Below, piece after piece: positions 12,955 to 25,023 of a stretch of DNA of 64,000 bases (the first letter of the stretch is position 1; the number at the start of each line of letters is the position of its first letter). The notes under the pieces were generated by a model that was not told the origin of the DNA, did not search any database, and was given only the letters and a program-made list of their open reading frames with translations. The stretch lies in NCBI GenBank assembly GCA_905182985.1, contig CAJJDN010000029.1, forward strand, positions 550,530 to 614,529. The letters are read 5' to 3'. Position numbers and translations under genes: made by a program. This stretch comes from Paramecium sonneborni. Taxonomy: Eukaryota; Ciliophora; Oligohymenophorea; Peniculida; Parameciidae.

Positions 12955-14226
12955 TTATTATAATATTCAAAAAACACAAAAGTTAGTCGTTTTTATTCCT
13001 ACATAAATTACGTCTTATTTCATTCATATTATTTATCAATGACTAATTATATTAATTTATTTCAATTAATTCTTATTCAATTCACTTCTAATAACAAAGA
13101 AATTTTAATTTCCCTCTAATTAATAACAAAAACTATCTCTTTTTTTTCTTTAAATATTTTCAAAGAAAATTCTCAAACATTATCAATTCAATCTTTCCCC
13201 TAATCTAAATTTAATTATTAACAATTTCGATATTTCTCTCTCAAACCATTATCTACTTATAAAATTTTATTATTAAATATTAAGGTTTTAAAAAAAATGT
13301 TAGCTAATGAATATCAAAATGATAAAATTCATATCGAATTATAAATATTCAAAGAGATAGTTTAAAATCCTAAAAATTAATTATCTCTAGATTTTAATTT
13401 TAACTTTAATTAAACTTTTACAAAATTAAAAACAAACTGTAAATAAATATATTTGCCTTTTAGTTTAAGATTTTTTTTAATATATAGAATATAAAAAAGC
13501 ATTCCTCAATTTTAGTTTTATTGTGCAAAAGTTTTGACAAAAAAATTTTAGAGAAATTAGAAAACTTTAATTTTTGAATAGAATTTTCACCTTTATAAAA
13601 ATATTGTCTTTATATACAATTAGAATACTTAAGTGAAATCATAGAATTCTAGTTAGGTAAAAATTCTTTACCAAAATATTTAATATAAATTATAGTGTTA
13701 TTAAAACAAAATAACATACTATATAAAACCTTAAAATTTTTGAATATTTCAAACTAAAGAATAAGAACAAATCATATGAAATTGCAAGTGGAAATAAATT
13801 GAAAATAAACTTGAAGATCCAAACTCAATTCAATCATAGAGTCATATCGAAAATCGAAATTAGACATTGTTTACTAGATTAAATTTTTAGAAAACAAAAA
13901 AAATTAATCGCAGGCTTGTGAAATAAAATGAATAAAAAATCTCTATTACAAAACTATATCCAGATAGACAAAAATTTAAATAATTATTTGTTTTTCTTAT
14001 TGTTTAAAATTTATAAAAGCTATTTAAATCTATGGATATTTATCATCAAGTATCATGACAAATCTATTCAAGTACATATTTTATTTGTTTAGTAAAGTTA
14101 TCTTTTGTGAAACTATTCAAATAGTTTTACAATTCTTAAAATTAAATTAAAATTTACTTTAATATCCTATAGTTATTGGATCTATGATAAGATTTGATAG
14201 CCATAACTAATTTTTGTACTCTTAAA
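12955..14226. other. AT-rich spacer with one weak open frame
   Basis: The region holds the promoter of the trichocyst gene and the 3' side of the exportin-like gene. A plus-strand frame of 148 codons (13297-13743, MLANEYQNDKIHIELQ...) is open under the ciliate code. With a single stop codon in DNA this AT-rich, such a frame can arise by chance, and its composition is monotonous, so I do not call a gene. Confidence 0.35.
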
Positions 14227-17200
14227 TCAGTTGTAGTAGAAGATTTTAAAACTAATTAAGGAATTGAAAATTACTTCTTTTGGATCAAATAAGGAAATTG
14301 CAAAAATGATATCAGAATTAGGTTATAAGAATTTTGGTATTTTAGGAAAGGCAACAGTTACCATAAAACTTTATTTAAAAATAGATTGCAATAATTGTTT
14401 TCCTTGTGAATAGATATCAGACATCTTAAGTTTGATAATTTCTGTGTCTTTTTCTTCTCCAATAATACTTTCCTGAATCAAAAATTATATAGAATTAACT
14501 AAAATGGTTGCTAATTATGATAATTAAATAGCTTCCTCATTAATTTATTCATCGCCTTTTATAGATTTAAAATTAAGAATATCTTTCAAAACATTTTCTG
14601 ATAATTCAAATAACTCTAAAAATGTTTCTGCTGTACATCTATATGTTAATGTTTCACTGTGTTCTTAACATATTCCTTCAAGACATTCAAAAAGATAACG
14701 TTTGTATTTCATCAAATTTTAGAATAAAGGTCTATAAATTATAATGAGTTATAATTATTTTTTAAACAAATCTAAGCAAAAATTCGTTTAATAGATTATG
14801 AAAAATCCTTAATTAATTTATTTAGAACTAGATATTTATCCCATCACTTTAAGTAATTTAGCAGCCATCTTCAAAATATTTTCTTAAACTTATTAACCTT
14901 TTTAAAATGATAATTAAGCTTAGGTTAATAAATAGTCAATAGATGCTATAAAATAATTTTTTGCTTATCCATAAATTGTGTAAAGAACTAATTATATGTT
15001 TTCATTTGATAATCTTGTATTCCTAAATTAAATTTATGGTTTACTTGTTTTTGAAAATCGAACAAATTAAAGAGGTCAATCCAATAGATGAATCAAAATC
15101 TGAGACAAAAAATTAAACATATTCTGGGTGTAATATTCTTTGTAAATCAGGTAAACTAAATAAATTCTCTAATTATACACAATTCGTAAAAAGATTCTAT
15201 AAATTTTATCCATTTCTAATTCATTTGCTAATCCAATCATATCCCAAATATATTTAAGCATATTTATTTTGTCTGCTTCTACAGCGATTGATTTCTTTAT
15301 TTATTTATACATGTCAACCAAAGCTGGAACATAATCATCCATTTGATCATCAACCCACACAAGAGCAATCAATTAGTATATAAGTTTTCTCTTTTTAATA
15401 TACTAAACATCATTAAAACAAGTTAAATCCATTTAGAGATAAAATTACTTTAACATATTATTTACAGAACTTCCTTAAAATATTCTTCTATCAAGTTACT
15501 TCTTTAATCTATTATAACATTATAATTTACTTCTCATATGTAAATTATAAGATTTACAAGCTGTATTCAACTAAATCAGGATCATTCAGTGTCAAGACTT
15601 AATAACTTAATTTATTTAAACTAATACCATCTTTCTAAACAGGTTTCCATAATTGCTAAATAATCTTATTAACTTGCTAAATCACGAAAAATACTTGCTT
15701 ATCTAGATCAATATGTTTATAAATACAATTATGATTAAGAATTTACAATATTTGTGATTTCATCATAATATACACTTTCAATAGTTTGTATAATGTAAGT
15801 TTGTATGAAAATCAAACAACTTGTATGATACATCTTGATAATATATTTCATGTCAGGAGTTACGGCTATAAAATTGATCTTATTAGTAAAAGATATTATT
15901 TCTAAAATATAGATAATTAATTGGCCAAACTAAGGGGGTCTCTCTTATCTATTTAATTAGCCATAATAATCATATCCAGTCAATAACTCACCTTAAGTTG
16001 GACTCACAACAAAAGCTGATATCAAACATAGTAATGAACTCAGTTTTTCTATTAATCAATTAATAAAAGTACATAATAAAATCCTTTGTTCCTATTCAGC
16101 TATTTACTAGATTTACTATAATTCAAAATAATTAATACATAGATTGAAATATTTTTAATTGATTCCAAGAGTAGATTTGTACATTCAACTGCATTTTATT
16201 GATATACTTAAGCACATAATCTAAAACTTTTATTTATAAACTTTTTTATTTTTTTAATCGGAATACTTGAAGGAATGTCTGCAAACGGATTCCCATTATA
16301 AAATGCCTAAATTAGGAGTTTAAAACTAAAATTAATAGAATTCGATAGATTCGAATATTAAGTTAAGAAACTTTATTTATATTTGTTAATTTATGTTTAA
16401 AAAGAATGCCATACTTCTTGTAATTTGATAAATACACTGTTTGCCTGAACCTTGATTTAATAATTACTTAAGATTGCTTGATTTATTTAATTAAATTAGA
16501 GTATACATTAATCAAACAAATCTGAAAATTTATTCAATTTTTTAAGTGTAAAGTTTGACTAATTAAATATCAAATATTTACTACTAATTTAATTGCAAAT
16601 ATACAAACTTCATAGCAAAAATCGTAATTTTTAATATATATTTGATGGTTATTCAATAGATACAACAATCCTTCCCACAGTGTTCTTCTCACTAATTTTT
16701 TTGAAGGGCGTTTTCCAAAATATATTTAAAGTCTTGCAACTGCTATTCTTTGTATAATATTTATTAATTTAATTGAAATAGTTTAATCTAAAGTGTAAAA
16801 GTCAATAATGGATCTAAATATTTCTTAATTGAGTTTTAATTCAGTTATTATTGAAATGTAAAAGTCGGGAAACTAAATTAATTTTTTTAATTAGAATTAT
16901 TACATTAATAAGAAAGTTATCCTTTTGATCTTGGTCTGCTTCAATCTCATAAAAGCTTAGATTAAAATTAAAAGACATGAACGAATTTAATAATTAGACT
17001 AATGAATCAACATATGTCTTATCTTCTTAATATAATTATAGAAGATTTTTATGTTACAATTAGCTAATAATTAGTTTGTGAGTAGAACACAAGAGTTTGC
17101 TTAAAGATTATCTAAAATGAATTTATTTAAATTTTACTTTAAGAAACTCATCATAATTTTTCTGAATTCCAGATAGCTGGTTGCATAATAATAGGATCTG

Positions 17201-17802
17201 ACACAAACCAAGAGATTTTCAATTAGTTTACATCCTAGAGTTAAGACTGTATAATTTTGACTATTAAAAAATGTGTTAATCAATTTATCTAATAGTTAAT
17301 CAGAGTTAGATGTATCTGTCCAGTATTTTCTAATGAGAAAAGCCAAAGTAAATAGAACCGTGTTTTATACATGATTTGGATGATTTAAACTTTTAGCGAA
17401 ATAAGTGATAACAATTTCAATATGTATAGTAACAATAGTTGTGTAATGATGTTTTTCTTTGCTAAGATAAAAGATGTGCAATACATTTCCAATTCTTCGA
17501 AAGTAGATTATTTTTTTATTGGAGTTTGAAGTACATTGATGAATTTACAGCCCATAGAAACTGATTTTTAAAGTAGGGTATAAAGTACAAAAATAGTTTC
17601 TGGTTTTTGATCTTGTTCAACAATGTTTCTAAAGAGAGGTAAATTATTCCAATCCAAAATAAATGCTTTGAGACGGTCAATGATTTGTTAATTTTTCTAG
17701 ATAGAAAATATAGAGATTAAAAGATACCGCAAAATCACCAGTTTAGAGCACTTATAGACAATAATTATGAATGGTTTATTAAAGTGCTTAAGTATTATAC
17801 AT
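14227..17802 (-). CDS. exportin/importin-beta-like transport receptor
   Basis: Large helical-repeat protein of roughly 1,100 residues, read from 17802 to the TGA at 14227. A 31-nt intron (17697-17727) joins the start MYNTQALQQTIHNYC to KNQQIIDRLKAFILDWNN. Further frame changes show several more introns I did not map individually. Blocks such as YTVLTLGCKLIENLL, SAFVVSPTQGELLTGYD and KYIWDMIGLANELEMDKI look like HEAT-type helices. The order fits the exportin-7/RanBP16 branch, but that is my impression from pattern, not an alignment. Its start lies 16 bp from the start of the divergent kelch gene. Confidence 0.58.
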
Positions 17803-17818
17803 TTATTAATTTAATTAT
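17803..17818. promoter_or_regulatory. 16-bp divergent intergenic region
   Basis: The only sequence between the two start codons is A/T. Both 5' untranslated regions and any promoter must fit in it or overlap the neighbouring coding sequence. This assumes both chosen starts are right; they are the first in-frame ATGs giving intact products. Confidence 0.5.
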
Positions 17819-19967
17819 ATGAGTGAAATATTATAGCATGAAGATGAAATTTAATTAGATCAAGAAAATATAAGAGGATATTTGGATGATCAAATTCTGG
17901 GTTAAATAGTTTAATAATATTAAAGTTAAGGACTCACAAATTAAACAATGACATAATATACTTAATTAGTATCAAGAGGTTGCTAATTGGTAAATTTAAA
18001 TAACTTATTTTTCAGTTGCATCCTTTATTACCCAAGTTACCAGACTAAAAAGGAGTAAAATTTATAAGTTAACAAGAATTACTAAATTTGGATAAAACTT
18101 TGTTAGGGAGACTAGAGAGTGATTAAAGATTTCGAACACATAGAGAGAAGATATTGGGTAATGATTCATCAACATATGTTCGAAAATATAATATAACTGA
18201 TAAGAGTTAATCAATATTGAATGATAGCAGTTGCTTAAAAGATTAAATAGCATTTTAATTGGATCATAATAAGAGTCAATTAAGGTACTAAGAAGAACAG
18301 TCGAAACAAAATATAATGAGAACTACATTTGCTAGATCAAGATCTTATAATTATAATAAGTTACCTAAAATAAAGACTTATCCTGCAAAGATTGATGAAG
18401 AAGGATAAATTATGCCAGCAATAAAGGCAAAAGTTATATAAGTTTAACAGCCTGAAGAAGAATAAACAATTCCTACTCATTATTTAGGATGGATAGATGC
18501 ATTTTATGGGAAGTGGAGACCTTAGATGAGAGAAGGAGCATCATTGAATAATATATCTGGAAAATTATATTTATTTGGTGGAATAAGTAGTAAGCCATTT
18601 AATGATGTTATAATTTGGGATCATAAAGAATGGTATCAACCTTAAGTGATAGGAGAGAAGGCTCCTTTTGGTAGAACTAATCATATTCATTGTGTATACA
18701 GAAGAAATATCTATATATTTGGTGGTGAAAAACCATATGATGGTTAATAGAAGATTAGAGAAAGTACTAATGATTTTAGAGTATTTAACACAGGTAATTG
18801 TTAGATATATAAATTAGAAAATAATGAATTTAAGGCTATAAGATTTGGAGGAGAAGTAATTGAAGGTAGAAGAGGAGCATCAGGCGCGATTGTAGGAAAA
18901 AATATTATCATTCATGCAGGAATCAATACTAAAGGAAAGTATTTAAATGATTTATATCACTATGATATTTTGAATAATAAGATGCTATTCAGTTAAGTAG
19001 AATCTAATGATTTCTTTGCCAATGGAATTGCCTTTCACACTCTTATCTCAGTTTTTAGTAGTTCCAGAAATATTTAGATTTATAAAAATTATATGGATCC
19101 AGAAGAAATAAAGGAAATAAAATATAAGGTTGAAGGAGTTTATTTATTTGGAGGAGAATCCAAAACAGGAACCTTATATTAAGGTTTATACATGCTCAAT
19201 CCATGTTGCCGTCCTATGTAATGGTCTTTAGTTAATGGCAAAGGAAAATTACCAAGTAAATTAATAGAAAATAAATCTAAGTTAGTAGATACAAACATAC
19301 TGCTTCTTATTGTGAAAGATAAGGAATCATTATCATTTATGGAGGTATTTGTGAAACATCTTCTTTCTTAAATGATTGTCATATCTTCAAAGTAGAAACA
19401 CAATCATGGAGTAATGTCGAATTAGATTGTAAAGAACCAAGAGCTGGACATTGTGCTGTTGTTGAAGATCATAAACTTATGATTTTTGGAGGTTACAATC
19501 AAACTGGATTTCTTAGTGCTGATTTTTAGATTCTAGAAATAGATTCTATGATTGCTTATAGAAATAAAAGACAAGCAATTATATCCAATCATTTAGGATA
19601 AAATCCTTTGTAATTGTCTAATATCAATTAAAATGTTAAAACTAAATAACAAAATTATACTGATAGAATGACCAGAATTAGAGAATAGGTTGCCAGTCTT
19701 TCTTATAATATTAAATCTTTCATACCTAAACCTATCATTAAATAAATTTCTAGTAAAAATCTTAACAAAATCAATAAAGAATAAATATTGTTTTCATAAA
19801 GATTGAATGAAGAGACATCTGAATTAATCAAAGATTTTGATTACATTGAAGAAACTAAAGATGAAATGAAAACTTCATCCAAACTAGATGCTTCTCCACA
19901 TTCAAATAAAAAACTTACTGATAGACGCTCAATTTCAATTAGAAATTTATAAGCATTTTCCCATTGA
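17819..19967 (+). CDS. kelch-repeat protein, 698 residues
   Basis: Kelch repeats fold into a beta-propeller that binds partner proteins. After a Gln-rich N-terminal 200 residues the propeller runs from about residue 210 to 565, with blades marked by KLYLFGG, NIYIFGGEKPYDG, GRRGASGAIVG, GVYLFGGES, IIIYGGI and PRAGHCAVVEDHKLMIFGG. The last 130 residues are charged and without repeats. Introns are 17990-18015 (26 nt) and 19256-19281 (26 nt, unusual AAG end); the second restores SRYKHTASYCERQG. No BTB or F-box was seen, so adaptor function for ubiquitin ligase is not implied. Confidence 0.9.
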
Positions 19968-20016
19968 CTGCATTAATTTATATGTTTAATCAATATTTTT
20001 ATATTTAAATTTGAAA

Positions 20017-21982
20017 ATGACTTCTCAATTGAATTCTTATTTCATAACCAAAGAAAATTATCAACAGTTCAATGTAAAATATACAATCTAATTAGAATAT
20101 TGCCTTTGTAAGATTTGATGATAATTCCTATTAACCTCAACAACTTAAATCTATATTATAACATAATAAAATTTAGATCCATGTATTCTTGATTATTATT
20201 TCTAGCATAATCCTAAACCAGATGAAATCAAATATAAAAGAAATAAAAAACAATCTAGTTGCATTCCATTTTAAATAAATGTACCATAGTAAACCTCAAA
20301 TTCAACCTTAACCAAATTTACTTAATCCACTTTAAAACCTTCTTTAAATAAACCAATACCAAATGAAGATATAAATTTAAAAGATTCAGCCGTCTGGGAA
20401 AGAAAAGATTATTAAAATTAATAAGTTACTTTTGAATCCTTTCTAAATCAATAAAATATATCCAGAAATAACTCTATTGATAGTAATAATAAAACTTAAT
20501 TCAAAAAAAACCATAGATAATACAGTCATGTAGTTTAAGGTAATTCAGGAACATATTTTATGATTTCTAATATCCATTAAAATAAAAATAATCATAACAA
20601 TACTACAAATTCGTATTATTCTAATTGTGATAAGTATTGAATTAAATGATTATTTCTAGCTGCAATTCATAAAGGGAAGAGAATAAAGTTGAAAAATTAA
20701 ATGTTCTTAAGGTTTCAAATTAGGATATTTCTTCTAATTAATTAAGTGACAGAACAATCAAAAAGTAAAGTCCAAACAACAATTTATTAAAACATAAGAA
20801 AAATAGTCGATGCATTTCAATGGGAGAATAAAAATAATTAGGACTAACTCTAGAATGTGATGAATCAAGCATAACTATTTTAAGTGATAATGCAAATTAA
20901 ACCAAATCAAAAAATATTTAGATTAACTAAACTATTCTTTAAAATGAAATTGATAAAGATTCCTAAATTGGTGGGTTTTCTTCAGAAACTCTATAAGCTT
21001 TGATGCTTTAAGAAATAGAAAACTTTCCAAATCCTGATTATATGGTTTAAATTTAAACTCAAATAAGTCCAAAATTCAGGGCCATTTTAATGGATTGGAT
21101 GATTGATGTTTGTTCTGTCTATTAAATGAAAAGAGATACTTATTATTTGGCTGTTGCATATGTTGATTGTTATCTATCTAAAAAAGACATCCCAAAAGTT
21201 GATGTATAATTATTAGGTACAGCTTCAATGCTTATTGCATCTAAGATGGAGGTATCTTTATTTAGTATATCTGAGGAAGTAGAGGCCAAACATGTAAGTG
21301 AGTTTGAAAAAGCTGCTAATCATGGATATACTATTGATTAAATTTATTAAATGGAAATAAATATATGCACTGTTCTACAATGGCATTTGAATCTCCCTAC
21401 AATTAATCTATGGATTGAATTCTATACTAATTAATGGGATAATTTTATGACTGATACTCAGAAATAATTTAGAGCTAATAATACAGCTTCATACAAATGT
21501 AAATTCTATATATTATTCAAGTAATTTTAAAATTGCAAGCATATATTGATTGTTGCTATTTAGATATATAAACTTTGAATTATAAACCAAGAACTTTAGT
21601 AGCATCATTTATGTATTTAATCTTAGCTATTGAATATCAATAATTCACTAAAGAATAAATCTTCTATGAAATTCCGAAGACTAGCAAATTTATTCTACTT
21701 GATTGTAATCCTTTTTTTAATTAATAGCTTAGAAATCATTTAATAAACTATTTACTGAATTTGTTTAATTTAGTTTTGGTTTCAATCTAGTAGATCTTAT
21801 TGAGGTAATCAAATATGCGGCAAAGTTTATCATGCTTGATTTTAAATTTAGTGACACTATTTAAGATAAAATTATATCAGTATTTTTATTATTAACATAT
21901 TTAGAGACATGAAGATTTACTTATATACTAGAAATATAATTAATCAGGACTTTTGTACATTTAAAATAAACTTCAAAAGTGA
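20017..21982 (+). CDS. A/B-type cyclin
   Basis: Regulatory subunit of a cyclin-dependent kinase. The 607-residue protein has a long Asn/Gln/Ser-rich N-terminus and then the cyclin box at about residue 330 (KFRAILMDWMIDVCSVY, YLAVAYVDCYLSKKDI, LLGTASMLIASKME), followed by the C-terminal cyclin fold (YKPRTLVASFMYLILAIE). Six introns: 20074-20095, 20183-20205, 20634-20659, 21499-21521, 21705-21727 and 21880-21904. The third contains an in-frame TGA plus an ATG, which makes the gene look like two genes 5 bp apart if it is missed. No clear destruction box (RxxLxxxxN) was noticed in the N-terminus. Confidence 0.92.
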
Positions 21983-22297
21983 AATATGTTTATTAAATTT
22001 GTTTTGTTTTACTTTTCAATAATTTACTTTTTAAGTTTAATCTAAACTTGTGATTTTTTGCTTGAAAAAATAAGTACGTTCTTCATCTGAAATACAGTAA
22101 TAATATTTTAAGATTTAATAAAATTAACAGGTTTTTAAAATATTTTATAGATATTGGATATTGAATCCATTTTGTAATTGATTAGCCAAATATCGATAAA
22201 TAGATGAAAAGAGAAAATTTGAAAAATTATCGGAATATTTAGAATAAAATAATAATTCTTAATAAATAATTATATAATATTCTAATAATCAGATAGG
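21983..22297. other. spacer between cyclin and zinc-ribbon genes
   Basis: AT-rich, with no supported reading frame. It probably carries the cyclin 3' end and the promoter of the next gene. Confidence 0.5.
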
Positions 22298-23361
22298 ATG
22301 AGTTAAAACGATGCAAATTTGGGATTATTATCCAACAAATCTAACAGTAAATACAAAGAACCAAAACAGAGCAACGATGATTTTGAATTATAAGATTATG
22401 GAGAAGATTAGGAATATGTTTCATTTGATGATGCTAGTATAATTTATTTAATTACTTTTCAGAAGTACAACATGCAGAGGTTACTCAACCTAAATAAATT
22501 GAAGAACCGATTGTTCCTCCTCAGAATAGTGCTTAGACTCAACCATAGTCTTAATAAAATTAGAATTAGTAATAACCTTAACAACAGAACACGTATCCAC
22601 CACAATAATAAATTCTGTACCCTCAATTTTAGCAACAATAACAAATTCCTATTAATTAATATCAAGTATTAAAATTTACATAATATAGAATCAAAATAAT
22701 TAATATCAATATAATCCATATCAAAATTAATAATACTCTTTTACTTAGCCTTTAGATTAGATATATAATTCTGTTTCTAATGTATTCCAAACAGCAGCAA
22801 TTGTTATCGACAAGAGTATCAATCAAAGAACGTAATTATTATTTCAACAAACAGACAAGCGTATTCAACTTGCATTCATTGTAAAACTCCCTAGATGATA
22901 TCAGATGAAAAATAACCATATGTATGCTATAGATGCTAATAAATTAATAAGCCTAACATAGGCTATTTTTAATGTGGTTCTTGTAAAATCACAGTCATGT
23001 ATTAATGCGGAAGTATTCATAAAATATTAAACTAGTATCAAATTTAATAAAATGTACTAAATGTTAAGCAATGAATTATGTCTAACAGTAGAATCTTCCA
23101 AATACGTTATAAAAATATCAATAATAATAGTAATAATAATAATATCAATAATAATAATAATATCAATAATAATAATAATAATATCAATAATAATAATAAT
23201 AGCAAATTTATAATGTAAATGTAAATTCTTAATTATTGTAATCCTAAAGTTAAAATACAAATCAATAACAATTATATAGGTCTTAATAATAAGATACCTT
23301 AAATAAATAAAGCAAGCCTATTGGTAAAAATTAGGTTGATCCTATGTATCAAGAAAAATGA
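22298..23361 (+). CDS. LSD1-type zinc-ribbon, polyglutamine protein
   Basis: The 322-residue product has an acidic N-terminus, a Gln/Pro-rich linker and then, from about residue 165, paired cysteine motifs of the LSD1/zinc-ribbon type: CIHCKTPQM, VCYRCQQIN, FQCGSCKITVMYQCG and KCTKCQAMNYV. This is followed by a Gln/Tyr repeat tract and a basic tail. LSD1-type fingers in plants act in transcription and cell-death control; function here is unknown. Introns: 22437-22462, 22666-22688, 22832-22854 and 23013-23035. The last one is required to reach the final CxxC pair. The polyQ tract is encoded almost only by TAA and TAG, so standard-code readers see it as stops. Confidence 0.86.
23115..23203 (+). 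repeat. TAA microsatellite encoding Gln/Tyr repeats
   Basis: Runs of TAA (occasionally TAG) broken by TATCAA give repeats of YQQQQQ inside the zinc-ribbon gene. Such simple repeats may vary in length between strains. Confidence 0.85.
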
Positions 23362-23390
23362 TATATATTATAAAAAATATTAATTAGTTT

Positions 23391-23698
23391 ATGTTTGTAA
23401 AGCAAATTGATATCGAAGGCCTCTCTCAAAACTTGACAGAGATTTCTAATGTAAATTAATAACTAATTAAAAGTGTGTAAAATATTCTTAGAAGTGAAAA
23501 CTGTGGATGAAGAAGAGTTGATAAAATTATGCCAATCAGGATTCACAAATTAAATGAACAATTTCTTTTTTAATATAGTTAAGGGAAAATTTAATAGTTG
23601 TTGATTTTGAATAAATTTTATTGATTTTGCAAAACTTAGAAGAACAAGAGATAAATTTAAGTGAACTAAAGAGTTTTAAGGAATAAAAAAAAAGTTGA
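23391..23698 (+). CDS. small gene, splicing unresolved
   Basis: Protein-like sequence runs through three frames in about 300 bp: MFVKQIDIEGLSQNLTEISN at the start, VDEEELIKLCQSGFTNQMNN in the middle and FEQILLILQNLEEQEINL near the end, with a TGA at 23696. GT...AG pairs exist, but I could not find one set of normal-length introns that links all three, so the true product (about 80-100 residues) is uncertain. It lies between the zinc-ribbon gene and the convergent LRR gene. Confidence 0.4.
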
Positions 23699-23740
23699 AA
23701 AATATAAAAAAACTTATTTGTATTTTCAAATAAATTATAA

Positions 23741-24922
23741 TCATGATTAACTAAAAGAAAAGTCCATCGGTTCTTTCTTGAAGTGAAAATTGTTCTATTA
23801 AATTATTGAATGCTACAACAAATCATCTTTATCAACTCCTTTTAAATTTGGAAATATTTTGAATAGAAACCTTTTATAATCTTTAGATTATGCACATTAG
23901 TTTAAATTGCAATTTATGAACTCTAATGATTTATTAATATTTAATAATTATTGTAAAGAAGAAATACAGTTTGAACTTATATTTAAGATCTTGAGACTTT
24001 TTGTCGTACTTAATTGAGAAATTGAATTATGTTATGCATAAAGTTCAACTAAATTGGGTGGTAATCCTTCTAAAGATTTTAAATTATTTCCTACTATGGA
24101 TAATACCTTAAGTTGTGTTAATTCTTCTAATTTTAATTCTTTCAAATTAAGTGAATTGATGCTCAAAGCTTACAAGTTTTTAAAAATCATGGTTACTTCT
24201 CTAATTTCTGAACATCTATCATTAAATATAAGTGTTTAAACATTAAAAATTGTTTTATTAAGATTATGGATAACTAAATAAAAGTCTTAAAGAGAAAAGG
24301 AACTAATCCCATTTAAGGTTATTTCTGATTCATGTAATTGTAATTATTTTGCCAATTCTTTTATTTATTAGATATGTGGCTTCTTTAGTTAATGCTACTA
24401 TTTCTACTTCGTTATATAGTCAAATAATCATACATATTCTATTTCATTTTCTATATCAGTTATTTTAGCAAGAATCTTCTTCTATGCCTCTTGTAAATTT
24501 TCAATTCTCATTCTTGGACTTTTAGAAAATTTAGAATTTCTGCAACTTTGTTGAGTCTTAATTAATTTTGTAGGATCATGATAAGGTAATCTTATTTCTT
24601 ATTTAACTTTGGCATCATTTAAAGTAAGATCATTAATAGAATCTGCCAAAGAATTTACACAAGTGGATAATTGTGGATCCTATTAATGAAGATTACCAAT
24701 AATTTAAAAGAAATCATCATATGTTAATCTAATTTTCTTATATTTATAAACTTCTTCTATAACTTCATCTAATGAGAATAATTCCTCTTAAGGATTAACT
24801 TATTCTACAATAATCTATTCCTTTAAAGAACTTATTAATTCTTATATTTCAAGTACACTCTCTTTTAGAAATAGTTTCTTTATATGGATTAACCAATTAA
24901 GCTTAGATGAAAATATCTCCAT
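23741..24922 (-). CDS. leucine-rich repeat protein, 383 residues
   Basis: The N-terminal half is charged and helical (KIRLPYHDPTKLI, then RIENLQEAQKKILAKITDIE, a short coiled coil). The C-terminal half has leucine-rich repeats such as LQALSINSLNLKELKLEEL, LKVLSIVGNNLKSLEGL, LVELYAQHNSISQL and LKILNISSNCISSL, giving a curved solenoid for protein binding. One 30-nt intron (24404-24433). The start at 24922 gives MEIFSSKLNW; an earlier ATG in another frame would need a 16-nt intron and is rejected. About 101 bp separate it from the divergent membrane-protein gene. Confidence 0.86.
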
Positions 24923-25023
24923 TTAATATTTGATAAATAAATAATTATTACATAAATATTATAACCAATTCTAATTAATGTTCTCTATGGATAATTTATT
25001 ATTCATTAAGAATAGATAATTAA

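Noticed and set aside
13297..13743. 148-codon open frame as a gene
   Set aside because: Expected by chance with one stop codon in very AT-rich DNA; no protein-like blocks or conserved motif.
20641..21000. Separate gene starting ATGATTATTTC at 20646, 5 bp after a stop
   Set aside because: The stop and ATG both lie in a 26-nt intron; one cyclin gene explains the whole stretch.
23057..23260. Minus-strand Ile/Asp-rich frame
   Set aside because: Shadow of the TAA polyglutamine microsatellite on the plus strand.
24880..24960. A 16-nt intron near the LRR start
   Set aside because: A start at 24922 in the right frame makes the intron unnecessary.
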